NCBI GenBank assembly: GCA_052034585.1
Contig: JBPOIJ010000035.1
Location: 98,775 to 162,774, forward strand
DNA: 64,000 nt
Direction of reading: 5' to 3'
From: Xiheimicrobium sp052034585
GTDB taxonomy: Bacteria > Myxococcota > Myxococcia > Myxococcales > Myxococcaceae
This document shows, one piece after another, positions 7,714-16,482 of the stretch (its first letter is position 1; each line of letters begins with the position of its first letter). A model generated the notes under the pieces. It did not search any database. It had not been told where the DNA came from and saw nothing but the letters and a program-made list of their open reading frames with translations. The translations under genes and the position numbers were made by a program.

Positions 7714-8265
7714 ATGCTGACCCCTGGATCCAAGGCTCCTGACTTCAACGTGCCCGCTTGCGTGAGCGTCGAGAAGGGCAAGGAGTTCAAGAACGTCTCG
7801 CTGAAGGAGAACGCTGGGAAGTGGGTGGTGCTCTACACCTACCCGAAGGACTTCACCTTCGTGTGCCCGACCGAGATCGTCGAGTTCGACAAGAAGCTGA
7901 AGGACTTCGCCGATCGCAGCGCAGTGGTGCTCGGCGGCTCGACCGACAACGAGCACTCGCACCTCGCCTGGCGGAAGAACCACGCCGACCTCACCGGCCT
8001 CAAGCACCCGCTGCTCTTCGTCAACGCGACGATGGCGCAGGCGTACGGTCTCCTCCACCCGACCGCCGAAGTGGCCCTTCGTGCGACGTTCATCATCGAC
8101 CCGAACGGCGTCGTCCGTTACGCGACGGCGAACGATCTGTCGGTCGGCCGCAACGTCGACGAGGTGTTGCGCGTGCTCGACGGCCTGCAGACCGAGGAAC
8201 TCTGCGCCTGCAACTGGAAGAAGGGCGAGGAGACGCTCTCGGCCAAGCTGAAGAAGGTCGGCTGA
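7714..8265 (+). CDS. ahpC: Peroxiredoxin, AhpC type
   Basis: Reduces hydrogen peroxide, organic peroxides and peroxynitrite. 183 residues. The peroxidatic cysteine is Cys51 in FTFVCPTE, with the upstream Thr in YPKDFTF and Arg in ALRATFIID completing the active site. The resolving cysteine is Cys164 or Cys166 in ELCACNW; the two cysteines so close together are notable, as seen in AhpC proteins reduced by AhpD. AAGGAGAG lies three bases before the ATG. It follows the Fur-like regulator by 32 bases and precedes ahpD, consistent with a peroxide-induced operon. Confidence 0.95.
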   Translation: MLTPGSKAPDFNVPACVSVEKGKEFKNVSLKENAGKWVVLYTYPKDFTFVCPTEIVEFDKKLKDFADRSAVVLGGSTDNEHSHLAWRKNHADLTGLKHPLLFVNATMAQAYGLLHPTAEVALRATFIIDPNGVVRYATANDLSVGRNVDEVLRVLDGLQTEELCACNWKKGEETLSAKLKKVG

Positions 8266-8286
8266 GCAAGCCGTCGTGAGGTGACC

Positions 8287-8325
8287 CGGGCGTGGCGCGG
8301 ATTCGATTCGGTCCTGCCACGCCCG
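8287..8325 (+). terminator. Ten-base-pair hairpin between ahpC and ahpD
   Basis: CGGGCGTGGC (8287-8296) pairs perfectly with GCCACGCCCG (8316-8325) around a 19-base loop, 21 bases after the ahpC stop. There is no T-run, so it may attenuate rather than stop transcription, or protect the 3' end of an ahpC message made in excess over ahpD. Confidence 0.5.
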
Positions 8326-8372
8326 TGGTGTCTGTACCGAGAACCAGTGGAGCCCTGAAGAAGGAGTCGACG

Positions 8373-8897
8373 ATGGAGACCCTCGAAGCGCTGCGCGACG
8401 CCTTCCCTGACGCCGCCAAGGACATCAAGATCAACCTCCAGAACGTGCTGCAGCCGGGCACGCTCTCGCTCGAGCAGACGTTTGGCGTGGCGGTGGCGTG
8501 TGGCTGGGCCGCGCGGAATCGCCGGCTCACTGATGCGCTCGTCGCCGAGGCGAAGGCGAAGGGTGTGTCCGAGGCGGTGCTGGAAGACGCCAAGGCCGCC
8601 GCGGTGATGATGGGAATGAACAACGTGTACTACCGCTTCCGGCACGTGATGGGCCGCGAGTCGTACGAGCAGAAGCCGGCGAGGTTGCGAATGCTCCGGC
8701 TCAAGCAGGTCGCCTCGAACCAGACCGACTTCGAGCTCTTCTCGGCGGCGGTCTCGTCGATCAACTTCTGCGAGGCCTGCCTCAAGTCGCACGAGCACAT
8801 CGTGCTCGAGGGTGGCCTCACCGAGGATCACGTGCACGACGCGGTTCGCATCGCCGCCACCGTGCATGCCGCCGCCGTCGCGATCGAGACGCTCTGA
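8373..8897 (+). CDS. ahpD: Alkyl hydroperoxide reductase AhpD
   Basis: A 174-residue all-helical CMD-family protein, close in length to mycobacterial AhpD (about 177). The active CxxC is Cys133-Cys136 in NFCEACLKSHEH, with the conserved Glu and His of the proton relay. AAAVMMGMNNVYYRF matches the AhpD core. It recycles oxidised AhpC, receiving electrons through lipoamide-type partners in known systems. The ATG at 8373 was chosen for its AAGGAG at 8361 and for family length; an upstream in-frame start at 8292 falls inside the hairpin region. It is the last gene of the peroxide block. Confidence 0.93.
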   Translation: METLEALRDAFPDAAKDIKINLQNVLQPGTLSLEQTFGVAVACGWAARNRRLTDALVAEAKAKGVSEAVLEDAKAAAVMMGMNNVYYRFRHVMGRESYEQKPARLRMLRLKQVASNQTDFELFSAAVSSINFCEACLKSHEHIVLEGGLTEDHVHDAVRIAATVHAAAVAIETL

Positions 8898-8950
8898 CGC
8901 TTCGGAAGACGTGACACCGGCGGAGCTTGTGCCTACGTGCGAGCCCGCTC

Positions 8951-9607
8951 ATGTCGTTGCCTTGGCGCGCCGCCGCGCTCAGCTTGGTCTTCCGTTACGC
9001 CTGCTACGCGGTGATGGTGTGGCTCGCGCTCTGGGCCGAGGCGCGACCGGCGCCGACGCTGCCTGATCTGGTGCTCGAGCACGTGCCGTACCTGTGGTGG
9101 GTCGACCGCTGGAACTATTGGCTGTGGGTCGTCGGTTACGTGCCGGTGGCGATCGCCTTCTTCTTCACCGATGGTGCTCGCTTCGTTCGTTACATGATCT
9201 CCTCGGGGTTGATCGCCTTGGTGCGAGGCGTCTGCATCGTGCTGACGGGCTTGGGGCCGATCAGCGGTGGCGACGTTCACGCAGGCATGGACGCGGCGAC
9301 GAGGTGGTCGGCGTTCGTGCGGCTGATGACGCCTGCCTTCTTCGCGCCCGACACCGGAGCCCGCGTCTCGCTCACCAAGGATCTCTTCTTCTCCGGCCAC
9401 ACCGCGACGACGGTGCTCTTGCTGCTCTATGTCTGGAAGTACCCGAAGCTGCGGTGGCCGATGCTGGTGGCGCACGTGCTGGTGGTCATCAGTATTTTTC
9501 TGTCTCATCTGCACTACACGATCGACGTGGTCGGGGCGTACGCGATCACCTTCTCGCTCTTCGTGTTGCGCGAAGGGTGGCCGAAGCGGGCCGAGGTGTC
9601 GGCGTGA
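8951..9607 (+). CDS. PAP2-superfamily membrane phosphatase/transferase (sphingomyelin-synthase-like)
   Basis: 218 residues with about six hydrophobic segments. The segment DLFFSGHTATTVLLLL is PAP2 motif C2 with the catalytic His, and LSHLHYTIDVVGAYAI is motif C3 (His and Asp). The form DLFFSGHT...HYTIDVV is the variant found in sphingomyelin synthase and related lipid phosphotransferases rather than plain PAP2 phosphatases. Likely substrates are diacylglycerol or ceramide phosphates. The start at 8951 has a weak ribosome site. The stop overlaps the gtrA-like GTG (GTGA), so the two are coupled. It lies 53 bases after ahpD and may share transcription with it. Confidence 0.8.
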   Translation: MSLPWRAAALSLVFRYACYAVMVWLALWAEARPAPTLPDLVLEHVPYLWWVDRWNYWLWVVGYVPVAIAFFFTDGARFVRYMISSGLIALVRGVCIVLTGLGPISGGDVHAGMDAATRWSAFVRLMTPAFFAPDTGARVSLTKDLFFSGHTATTVLLLLYVWKYPKLRWPMLVAHVLVVISIFLSHLHYTIDVVGAYAITFSLFVLREGWPKRAEVSA

Positions 9608-10062
9608 TCAAGAAGCTCGTCGGCTCGTGGGTCGCGCGGGGCCTGGGTACTGGCGCGGTGGCCTCGATCATCGATCACGTCCTCGGGCTCACCTTGGCAG
9701 CGTTGGGCGTGCCCACTCGTTTCGCGGCGATGGGCGGGAAGACGGCGGGGGCGATCTTCAGCTACTTCGCGCATCGGCGCTTCACCTTCCGCGATCACGA
9801 TCAGTCGGTCGTTTCGTCTGGTGCGAAGTACGTGTTCTTCGCGATCGTCATCGGGTTGGCGCACGGACAGGTGACGGTGTGGCTGCGCGACGGGTTGGGG
9901 TTGCCGTACCTCGTCGCTGCGCTGGCGGCCGATCTCCTGGTGGTGACGCCGTCGTGGCTCGTGGCGCTCCGGTTCGTCATCTTTCCCAAGGCGTCGCGGG
10001 CTGCTTCGAGCGCACCGATCGATTCCGGTGTCCGCGGCAACAGTGGCGAAACGGACGGTTGA
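9604..10062 (+). CDS. GtrA-like membrane protein
   Basis: 152 residues, four hydrophobic helices, with the family pattern of a GAxxxxxD start (GTGAVASIIDHVLG) and KTAGAIFSYFAHRRFTFRD between helices 2 and 3. GtrA proteins are thought to move polyprenyl-linked sugars across the membrane or assist glycosyltransferases. The GTG start overlaps the stop of the PAP2 gene by four bases. A membrane-lipid glycosyltransferase gene follows 39 bases later, which suggests that this protein serves a glycolipid or glycan pathway. The exact cargo is unknown. Confidence 0.85.
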   Translation: MIKKLVGSWVARGLGTGAVASIIDHVLGLTLAALGVPTRFAAMGGKTAGAIFSYFAHRRFTFRDHDQSVVSSGAKYVFFAIVIGLAHGQVTVWLRDGLGLPYLVAALAADLLVVTPSWLVALRFVIFPKASRAASSAPIDSGVRGNSGETDG

Positions 10063-10101
10063 ACGCTACAGGGCCCTGGCTGGACCCGAGGAAGGACTGC
10101 C

Positions 10102-11412
10102 GTGAACGAGGGCGGACCAGAGGTGCCTGCGTCGCCGCAACCCATGCGGGTGGTGTTCGCGTCGGTGCACGCGGGGGGCGGTCACAACACGGTTCGTGAT
10201 GCGCTCGTGCGCAGCGTGACCCGGAGAGATCCACATCAGCAGCGCATCGTTCCCATCGCGTGGACGGCGGCGAACGGCTTCGACACGTTCTATCGGTTCT
10301 GCGTGCGGTGGCACCTGCAGCGCTTCGTGTTCTGGCTGACGAACTTCATGTTGTCGGCGTGGTTGGCGACGCTCCTCAACCCGCGGCTGATGCTCGAGCT
10401 CATCGCGCTGCTGCGGGCACAGAAGCCCGACCTGGTGGTGTCGACGCACATTCAGCTGACGGCGTGCTTTCAGCTCGCGCGCTGGCTCTTGCGGAGCCAG
10501 GTGCGCATCGTCAACCTCATCCCCGATTACGGGGAGCCGACGCCCGCCTTCTTTCCGCCGTGGCGCTGGCTGCGCGCCGACGCGACGTTGGTGAACGGGA
10601 AGGACACCTTCGAGTTGGTCGCGCCCAAGGGCGGGCCGGGTGAAGTGGTTCGGGTGGGCACGCTCGTGACGGAGGACTTCGACGAGCTCGCCGCCGCGCT
10701 GCCGCAGGAGAAGCGTTCGCCGGCGCACCGCGCGCACTGGTGTCACGAGTTGGCCGACGCGGTGCCAGCGTTTGCGCGGCTCGACGTGTCGAAGCCGGTG
10801 GTGGCGTTCTTTGGCGGCTCCGGTTTCGCGTCGGGCTGCCGGCCGGTGATCGATCGACTGGTGCGGCACCCGGAGCTGGGGAAGTCGTTCTCGATGGTGG
10901 TGTTGGCGGGACGAGACGCCTCGTTCGAGACCGAGCTGCTCACCTTGTACGGGAGCAAGCCGGGCTTCGTGGTGTCGGGCTTCCTGCCGCACCGGCTCCT
11001 CGCGCGGCTCTATGCGCTGACCGACGTTCCGGTGATGGGGAGCATCGCGCACTCGACGTTGCAGGAGATGCTCGAGATGCGCTGCGGGCCGCTCCTGGTG
11101 CATCGGGTGATTCCGGGCACCGAGCCCCCGTACGTGCCGTTCGTCGAGCGAGAGCGGCTGGGGTTGTTCGAGCCGAACCCGGACTCGATGACGCGGTTGG
11201 TGCTCGAGGGAATCGGGGTCGAGCAGGCGTCGCTGACGTGGCGGTCGCTGAAGAAGGGCTACACCCAGCGGGCGAAGGCGTTGCGTGACGAGCACCGCGC
11301 GCTGGCTCCGAGGGTGGTGGCGGAGTTGGAGCGAATCGCCGGCCGACCCGTGCGGGAGCGCCTCATCGTTCAGCGCACGGTGAGCCAGGACGAGCTGCCC
11401 CGAGTGGAGTGA
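10102..11412 (+). CDS. MGDG-synthase-like glycosyltransferase (GT28 type)
   Basis: 436 residues, GT-B fold. The N-terminal motif FASVHAGGGHNTVRDAL is the glycine-rich acceptor loop of monogalactosyl- and glucosyl-diacylglycerol synthases. The C-terminal half has VVAFFGGSGFASG, VVSGFLPH and a sugar-nucleotide region (GSIAHSTLQEMLEMRCGPLLVH) typical of GT28. GAGGAAGG precedes the GTG start. It probably adds a sugar from a nucleotide donor to a lipid at the inner membrane. With a PAP2/SMS-like gene and gtrA just upstream, the three genes form a plausible polar glycolipid unit. Donor and acceptor are not known. Confidence 0.82.
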   Translation: MNEGGPEVPASPQPMRVVFASVHAGGGHNTVRDALVRSVTRRDPHQQRIVPIAWTAANGFDTFYRFCVRWHLQRFVFWLTNFMLSAWLATLLNPRLMLELIALLRAQKPDLVVSTHIQLTACFQLARWLLRSQVRIVNLIPDYGEPTPAFFPPWRWLRADATLVNGKDTFELVAPKGGPGEVVRVGTLVTEDFDELAAALPQEKRSPAHRAHWCHELADAVPAFARLDVSKPVVAFFGGSGFASGCRPVIDRLVRHPELGKSFSMVVLAGRDASFETELLTLYGSKPGFVVSGFLPHRLLARLYALTDVPVMGSIAHSTLQEMLEMRCGPLLVHRVIPGTEPPYVPFVERERLGLFEPNPDSMTRLVLEGIGVEQASLTWRSLKKGYTQRAKALRDEHRALAPRVVAELERIAGRPVRERLIVQRTVSQDELPRVE

Positions 11413-11435
11413 GCGAGAAGGCGAAGCCGTTGGTG

Positions 11436-14400
11436 CTACGGACAGATGGGGAGCGCCTGCGTCGATGGGTCGGTGAACGACGCCGCCAGACATCCACCTG
11501 TGTATTCGCACGTTCCGCCCAAGCATCTCCAGTATGTGCCTGTTGGGCAAACCTCACAGGTTGTACCGCCGCTGCCGCACGCAGCCTTCGTGTTGCCCGG
11601 GAAGCAGGTTCCGGCCATCACGCAGCCAGAGCAGCACGCTCCAGAGACACAGGTACCCGTCGCGCACACTGTGCTGAGTGGCTGATTCGGTCCGTCCACG
11701 CAAACTGCCGCGCCAGTGCTGCAAGCGACGACGCCAACCTTGCACTCGTTTGGATTGGTCGTGCACGCCGCGCCGACGGAGCACGCAACGCAGCTTCCGG
11801 TGTTGCAGACGCCTCCGGGGCAAGACGTTCCGGTGCCGACGTTCCCATTCTCGATGCACACGGCGGTGCCCGAGCTGCAGTTGATCGCGCCCGTGCGACA
11901 CACGTTCGCCGGAGTGCAGGCCGCTCCCGCCGAGCACGGATTGCACGCGCCTGCGTTGCAGACACCACCCGGGCAGCTCGTTCCGTTCGCCTTGTTGCTG
12001 CTGTTCACGCAGACGCCGCTGCCAGAGCTGCAATCGATCGACCCGTTGTGACAGGCAGGATCGGGGTTGGTCGTGCAGCCAGTGCCCTGTGAGCAGGGGT
12101 TGCATGCTCCCGCGTTGCAGACACCGCCAGCACACGCCGTTCCGTTCGACTTGTTGCTCCCGTCGACGCACACCGCCGATCCAGACGTGCAATCCACCAC
12201 GCCGTTCTTGCACGCCGCGCTCGGGTTCGTGCTGCACGCCGCGCCCGCGCTGCAGGCACTGCAGAACCCGTTGTTGCAGACGCCACTCCCACCGCCGCAG
12301 CTCGTTCCGTTCGCCTTGTTGCTCGCGTCGGCGCAGACCGGCGCGCCGGTCGTGCAGCTGATCGTTCCATTCTTGCAGTCCGAGGTCGGGTTCGTCGTGC
12401 ACGCCGTACCCGCGCTGCACGCGTTGCACGCGCCGTTGAGGCACGCGCCTCCAGGACAGGTGGTGCCGTTCGCCTTGTTCGTTCCATCCGTACACACCGC
12501 CGAACCGGTCGAGCAGCTGATCGCGCCATTCTTGCACGTGCTCCCGGGGTTCGTGGTGCACCCTGCGCCCTGTGTACAGGGGTTGCACGTTCCAGCGTTG
12601 CACACGCCGCCAGCGCACGCCGTTCCAGCGGTCTTCGCGGCGCCATCGACGCAGACGGGAGCTCCCGTGTTGCACGTCGTCGTGCCGTTGTAACAAGCCC
12701 CAGCGTTCCCGGTGCACGCTGCGCCTGCCGTACACGACACGCAGCTGTTCGCGCCGTTGCACACCAGGTTCATGCCGCAGGAAGCGCCGACGCCCTTCGG
12801 GCTCCCATCGGTGCACACCGCAGCGCCCGAGCCGCACGCGACGACCCCGTTGAAGCACGGGTTGGGGTTGGTCGTGCACGACGCGCCCGCCGCGCACGCC
12901 GCGCAGGTTCCGGTTCCGCTGCAGACCAGATTGGTGCCGCAGCTCGTGCCGGGGGCTTTGTTCGCCGTGCCATCGACGCACACCGGAGCGCCCGTCGTGC
13001 ACGAGATGACGCCCTGTTTGCAGATGGTCGGGTTGGTCGTGCACGCCGCGCCCGCGTTGCAGGCCACGCACGCGCCATTCCCGTTGCAGACCTGTCCAAC
13101 ACCACACGCCGTTCCAGCCGCCGCGTTCGTTCCATTCGTACACACGGCCGAGCCGGTCGCGCAGCTCGTCGTCCCGTTCACGCAGGGCGCCCCAGGGTTC
13201 GAGGTGCAAGCCGCTCCGGAGACGCAGGCGCCGCAGTTGCCGTTCGCGTCGCACACCTGGCTCGTTCCGCACGTCGTCCCCGCCGCCTTGTTGCTCCCGT
13301 CGATGCAGCTCAGCACGCCGGTCGTACAGCTCGTCACTCCGTTTCGACACCCAGCGCTCGGGTTCGAGGTGCACGGCTGGCCGGCGTTACAGGACACGCA
13401 GTTCCCGTTCGGGCTGCAGACGAGGTTGGTGCCACACGTCGTTCCTGCCGGGCGATTCCCCGAGTCGACGCAGGCCGAGGTGCCCGTCGTGCAGGAGGTG
13501 ATGCCCACCTTGCAGGTCGAGTTCGGGTTCGTGCCGCACGGCGCGTTCGCGACGCAGGTCGAGCAGGCGCCAGCGCTGCAGACGTGATCAGGGCCACACG
13601 CGGTGCCGTTCGCGACGTTCGTCGCGTCGAGGCACACGGTCGAGCCGGTGGTGCACGAGGTGATCCCCGACTTGCAGGGAGTGCCTGGGTTCGAGGTGCA
13701 GGCGTTGCCCGCCACGCACATGCCGCAGAAGCCGTTCGCGTCGCAGACCTGCCCGGAGCCGCACGCCGTCCCTGCGTTCTTCGGCGCGCCGTCCACGCAC
13801 ACCGCCGCGCCAGTCGTGCACGACGTGCGGCCATTGCGACAGGCCGGGTTCGGGTTGGTGGTGCACGTCGTTCCGTCGGCGCACGCAGTGCAAGCCCCAG
13901 TCGAGCTGCACACCATGCCGTTCCCACACGTCGTGCCCGCGGCTTTCGCCGAGTCGTCGACGCACACCGCACTCCCTGATTGGCACCGGGTGACGCCGTT
14001 GTGGCACGCCGAGTCAGGGTTGGTGCTGCAGGGAGCGCCCTCGACGCAGCTCGAGCACGCACCGTTGGCATCGCAGACCTGATTGCTGCCGCAGCTCGTT
14101 CCTGCCGGGCGATTCGCGCCGTCGTTGCAGGCCGGGCTCGCGCCGCACGCGGTGACGCCGAACTTGCACGGCGCGGGGTTGGTCGTGCAGCTCTGCCCAG
14201 CGGTACACGCGACGCACTGACCGCCGAGGCAGACCTTGCTCGACTCGCAGCTCGTCCCCGTCGGAGCGGCCGCGCCGTCGACGCAGGTTCGCTGCCCGGC
14301 CTGGCAGCGCTCGACGCCCAAGACGCACGGTGCTCCCGGGTTGGTCGTACAGGCCGCCCCGTGGTTGCACGTGAAGCACACCTGATTGTCCGAGCACACC

Positions 14401-14978
14401 TTGCCCGGGCCGCACTGGGTGCCGAGGGGCCGAGTCGTCGTCGTGTCTGCACAGCCCGGCGTCGCGCCGCAGGTCGTCTTTCCCTCGAAGCATGGGTTCG
14501 GGTTCGTGCTGCAGGGGAAGTCGGGCTGGCAGTCGACGCAGGCGCCTCGGCTGCAGATTCTCCCGTTGTCGCAGCCGATGCCGTCGGGCGCGTTGGGGCC
14601 GTCGAAGCACGACATCAGCCCGCCTTCGCAGTGCGTCAGCCCGAAGCGACAGCGGTTCTGGTTGCCGGTGCAGGGGCTGTTCTCCTGGCAGCCTCCTGCG
14701 CCGCCACCGCTCGTGGTTCCACCCGCCGCCGAGCCGCCTCCCGTTCCACTCGTGCCTCCAGCCGTCGAGCTTCCTCCGCCCGTGTTCGCTGCGCCGCCGC
14801 CATTCGCCGAGCCGCCTCCGTTCGTCGCGTCGCATGTCGCCCGGCACATGTTGTCGGCGCAGCAGACGAGCTCGGCTGGGCAGGTCGAGTCGCCAGTCGA
14901 GCAACGCGTCGTCACCTTCGACGGGTCGACGCACAGACAACCAGACACGGAGAGCAGCAGGGAAAGGAGACGACGCAT
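11436..14978 (-). CDS. Very large Cys-rich repeat lipoprotein (19 repeats)
   Basis: 1180 residues. MRRLLSLLLSVSGC is a signal peptide with a lipobox. It is followed by a small Cys knot (TTRCSTGDSTCP), a Gly/Ser/Thr linker (about residues 53-95), then 19 tandem units of 50-55 residues. Each unit runs C(T/S)TNP..C..G...C..G...C.DG..K..GT.CG...VC...G.C..C.AG.., with about eight cysteines, so roughly 150 in all. The family is not recognised. Disulfide-bonded, rod-like display on the cell surface is the natural reading. Units differ from each other in sequence, so this is an old array. The unit counts and linker echo other myxobacterial surface proteins. It is transcribed alone. Confidence 0.85.
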   Translation of the reverse strand: MRRLLSLLLSVSGCLCVDPSKVTTRCSTGDSTCPAELVCCADNMCRATCDATNGGGSANGGGAANTGGGSSTAGGTSGTGGGSAAGGTTSGGGAGGCQENSPCTGNQNRCRFGLTHCEGGLMSCFDGPNAPDGIGCDNGRICSRGACVDCQPDFPCSTNPNPCFEGKTTCGATPGCADTTTTRPLGTQCGPGKVCSDNQVCFTCNHGAACTTNPGAPCVLGVERCQAGQRTCVDGAAAPTGTSCESSKVCLGGQCVACTAGQSCTTNPAPCKFGVTACGASPACNDGANRPAGTSCGSNQVCDANGACSSCVEGAPCSTNPDSACHNGVTRCQSGSAVCVDDSAKAAGTTCGNGMVCSSTGACTACADGTTCTTNPNPACRNGRTSCTTGAAVCVDGAPKNAGTACGSGQVCDANGFCGMCVAGNACTSNPGTPCKSGITSCTTGSTVCLDATNVANGTACGPDHVCSAGACSTCVANAPCGTNPNSTCKVGITSCTTGTSACVDSGNRPAGTTCGTNLVCSPNGNCVSCNAGQPCTSNPSAGCRNGVTSCTTGVLSCIDGSNKAAGTTCGTSQVCDANGNCGACVSGAACTSNPGAPCVNGTTSCATGSAVCTNGTNAAAGTACGVGQVCNGNGACVACNAGAACTTNPTICKQGVISCTTGAPVCVDGTANKAPGTSCGTNLVCSGTGTCAACAAGASCTTNPNPCFNGVVACGSGAAVCTDGSPKGVGASCGMNLVCNGANSCVSCTAGAACTGNAGACYNGTTTCNTGAPVCVDGAAKTAGTACAGGVCNAGTCNPCTQGAGCTTNPGSTCKNGAISCSTGSAVCTDGTNKANGTTCPGGACLNGACNACSAGTACTTNPTSDCKNGTISCTTGAPVCADASNKANGTSCGGGSGVCNNGFCSACSAGAACSTNPSAACKNGVVDCTSGSAVCVDGSNKSNGTACAGGVCNAGACNPCSQGTGCTTNPDPACHNGSIDCSSGSGVCVNSSNKANGTSCPGGVCNAGACNPCSAGAACTPANVCRTGAINCSSGTAVCIENGNVGTGTSCPGGVCNTGSCVACSVGAACTTNPNECKVGVVACSTGAAVCVDGPNQPLSTVCATGTCVSGACCSGCVMAGTCFPGNTKAACGSGGTTCEVCPTGTYWRCLGGTCEYTGGCLAASFTDPSTQALPICP

Positions 14979-15075
14979 GGCGCCGACTTTGGCACACCGC
15001 ACCTCGAGGGGCTCAGTCTTGGGGTGCGATGATTCCTGATATCTCCCTTCAGCCGAGTCGCTGGGGTGAGCGGCC

Positions 15076-16482
15076 TCATGTCGCAGCGCGATGCAGCACC
15101 GACGGGCCCTTGAAGCGGCTCCGCGCGACGAGCACCCAGCCGAGGCCGAGGACGATCAGGACGAGCAGCATCATCACCCCGGCGATCTCGGTCGGAGGAA
15201 GGGACATCGCCACCGAGACCACCGCGATCCACCCCACCGCGAGCGCGTTCACCGGCCCACCGAAGCGCCCCAGCGTCCACGGGCCGACCCGAGGCCACCC
15301 TCGCCGCCGCGCGAGCAGGCCCATCAACACCGGCAACCCGTAGCTCACGTAGAGCGCCACGGTGCTCAACGCCGTCATCGCCTCGAGCACCTCCGCGAAC
15401 AGCGAGACGACGAGCGCGCACGCCACCGAGACCCAGGTCGCGACGTGGGGCGTCTTCCACCGGGGCGAGACGCGAGCGAGCGCAGACGAGAACGGGAGCC
15501 CTCCGTCACGCGCGAACGCCCAGAGCATGCGCGAGTTGCTCGTCACGCTCGCCAGCCCGCAGAACCACATCGCGCCGACGCACATCCACCCCAACGCCGT
15601 GCCCAGCGGGCCCAAGCTCTGCTCGAGAATGAAGAGGAACGGGTTGCTCGAGGCCAACGCCTCGGGGAGCGACGGGATCGCGAGGGTGACGGCGAGGATC
15701 AACGCCCAGCCCGCGACCGCGCTCGCGATCACCGCGGTGAGAATGCCCTTCGGCGCGCTCCTCGCCGCGTCGTGCGTCTCTTCCGAGGCGTGCGCCGAGG
15801 CGTCGTAGCCGGTGAACGTCCAGGCGGCTTGGAGCAACGCCACCGCAAAGCCCGGCAGCCACACGTCCTTCGGAGGCTTCACCGTCTCGAGCAGGAAGGG
15901 CAGCGGCTGTCTGGGAGCCAAGAGCAGCACCGCACCCACCAGGAGCGCGACGCCCACCAGGTGGTACCAGGCCGAGACGACGTTGAGCAGCGAGACGACT
16001 CGAATGCCGACGTGGTTCAGCACGCCGTGGCTGGTGAGGATGAGGAGGAAGAGCGGCAGCACGTGCGCGCGGTCGGCCTTCATGCCCAACAGCGGCGCGA
16101 GGAACTCGGCCAACCCGAAGTCGATCGCGGCGGTGATCGCGAACTGCCCCAAGGTGTTGAGCCAGGCCGTCGCCCAGCCGGCCCCTCTCCCACCGAGAAT
16201 CGAGGACCAGTGGTACAGCGCGCCCGCGGTCGGAAACGCCGAGGCCAGCTCTGCGAGCGAGGCGGCGATGCAGAGCGTGCCCACCACCACCAGCGGCCAA
16301 CCCACCGTCATCACCAGCGGCCCGCCCCAGGTGAGGCCGTGCTTGTAGAGCGTGACCGCGCCCGTCAGCACCGAGATGACCGAGAACGAGAGCGCGAAGT
16401 TCTGGAACGGGCTCACGTCGCGCGAGAGCTCCTGCTTGTAGCCGAGGTTCGAGAGATCGTTCGCGTCGGACGCGTCAGACAT
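15076..16482 (-). CDS. APC-superfamily amino acid/polyamine permease
   Basis: 468 residues, about 12 membrane helices. The N-terminus (SRDVSPFQNFALSFSVISVLTG) and AAWTFTGYDASAHASEET match the amino acid-choline transporter branch, which imports amino acids, GABA or choline by cation symport. LASVTSNSRMLWAFARDGGLPFS is the family's helix 8 region. Its start lies eight bases inside the preceding alkA-like gene, so they are co-transcribed. Substrate choice cannot be read from sequence. Confidence 0.9.
   Translation of the reverse strand: MSDASDANDLSNLGYKQELSRDVSPFQNFALSFSVISVLTGAVTLYKHGLTWGGPLVMTVGWPLVVVGTLCIAASLAELASAFPTAGALYHWSSILGGRGAGWATAWLNTLGQFAITAAIDFGLAEFLAPLLGMKADRAHVLPLFLLILTSHGVLNHVGIRVVSLLNVVSAWYHLVGVALLVGAVLLLAPRQPLPFLLETVKPPKDVWLPGFAVALLQAAWTFTGYDASAHASEETHDAARSAPKGILTAVIASAVAGWALILAVTLAIPSLPEALASSNPFLFILEQSLGPLGTALGWMCVGAMWFCGLASVTSNSRMLWAFARDGGLPFSSALARVSPRWKTPHVATWVSVACALVVSLFAEVLEAMTALSTVALYVSYGLPVLMGLLARRRGWPRVGPWTLGRFGGPVNALAVGWIAVVSVAMSLPPTEIAGVMMLLVLIVLGLGWVLVARSRFKGPSVLHRAAT

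Noticed and set aside
12712..13587. Long + strand open frames across the 19-repeat lipoprotein gene, with a periodic His/Pro/Val-rich translation
   Set aside because: They mirror the Cys-rich repeat on the minus strand; the period equals the repeat unit and no start site or family motif is present.
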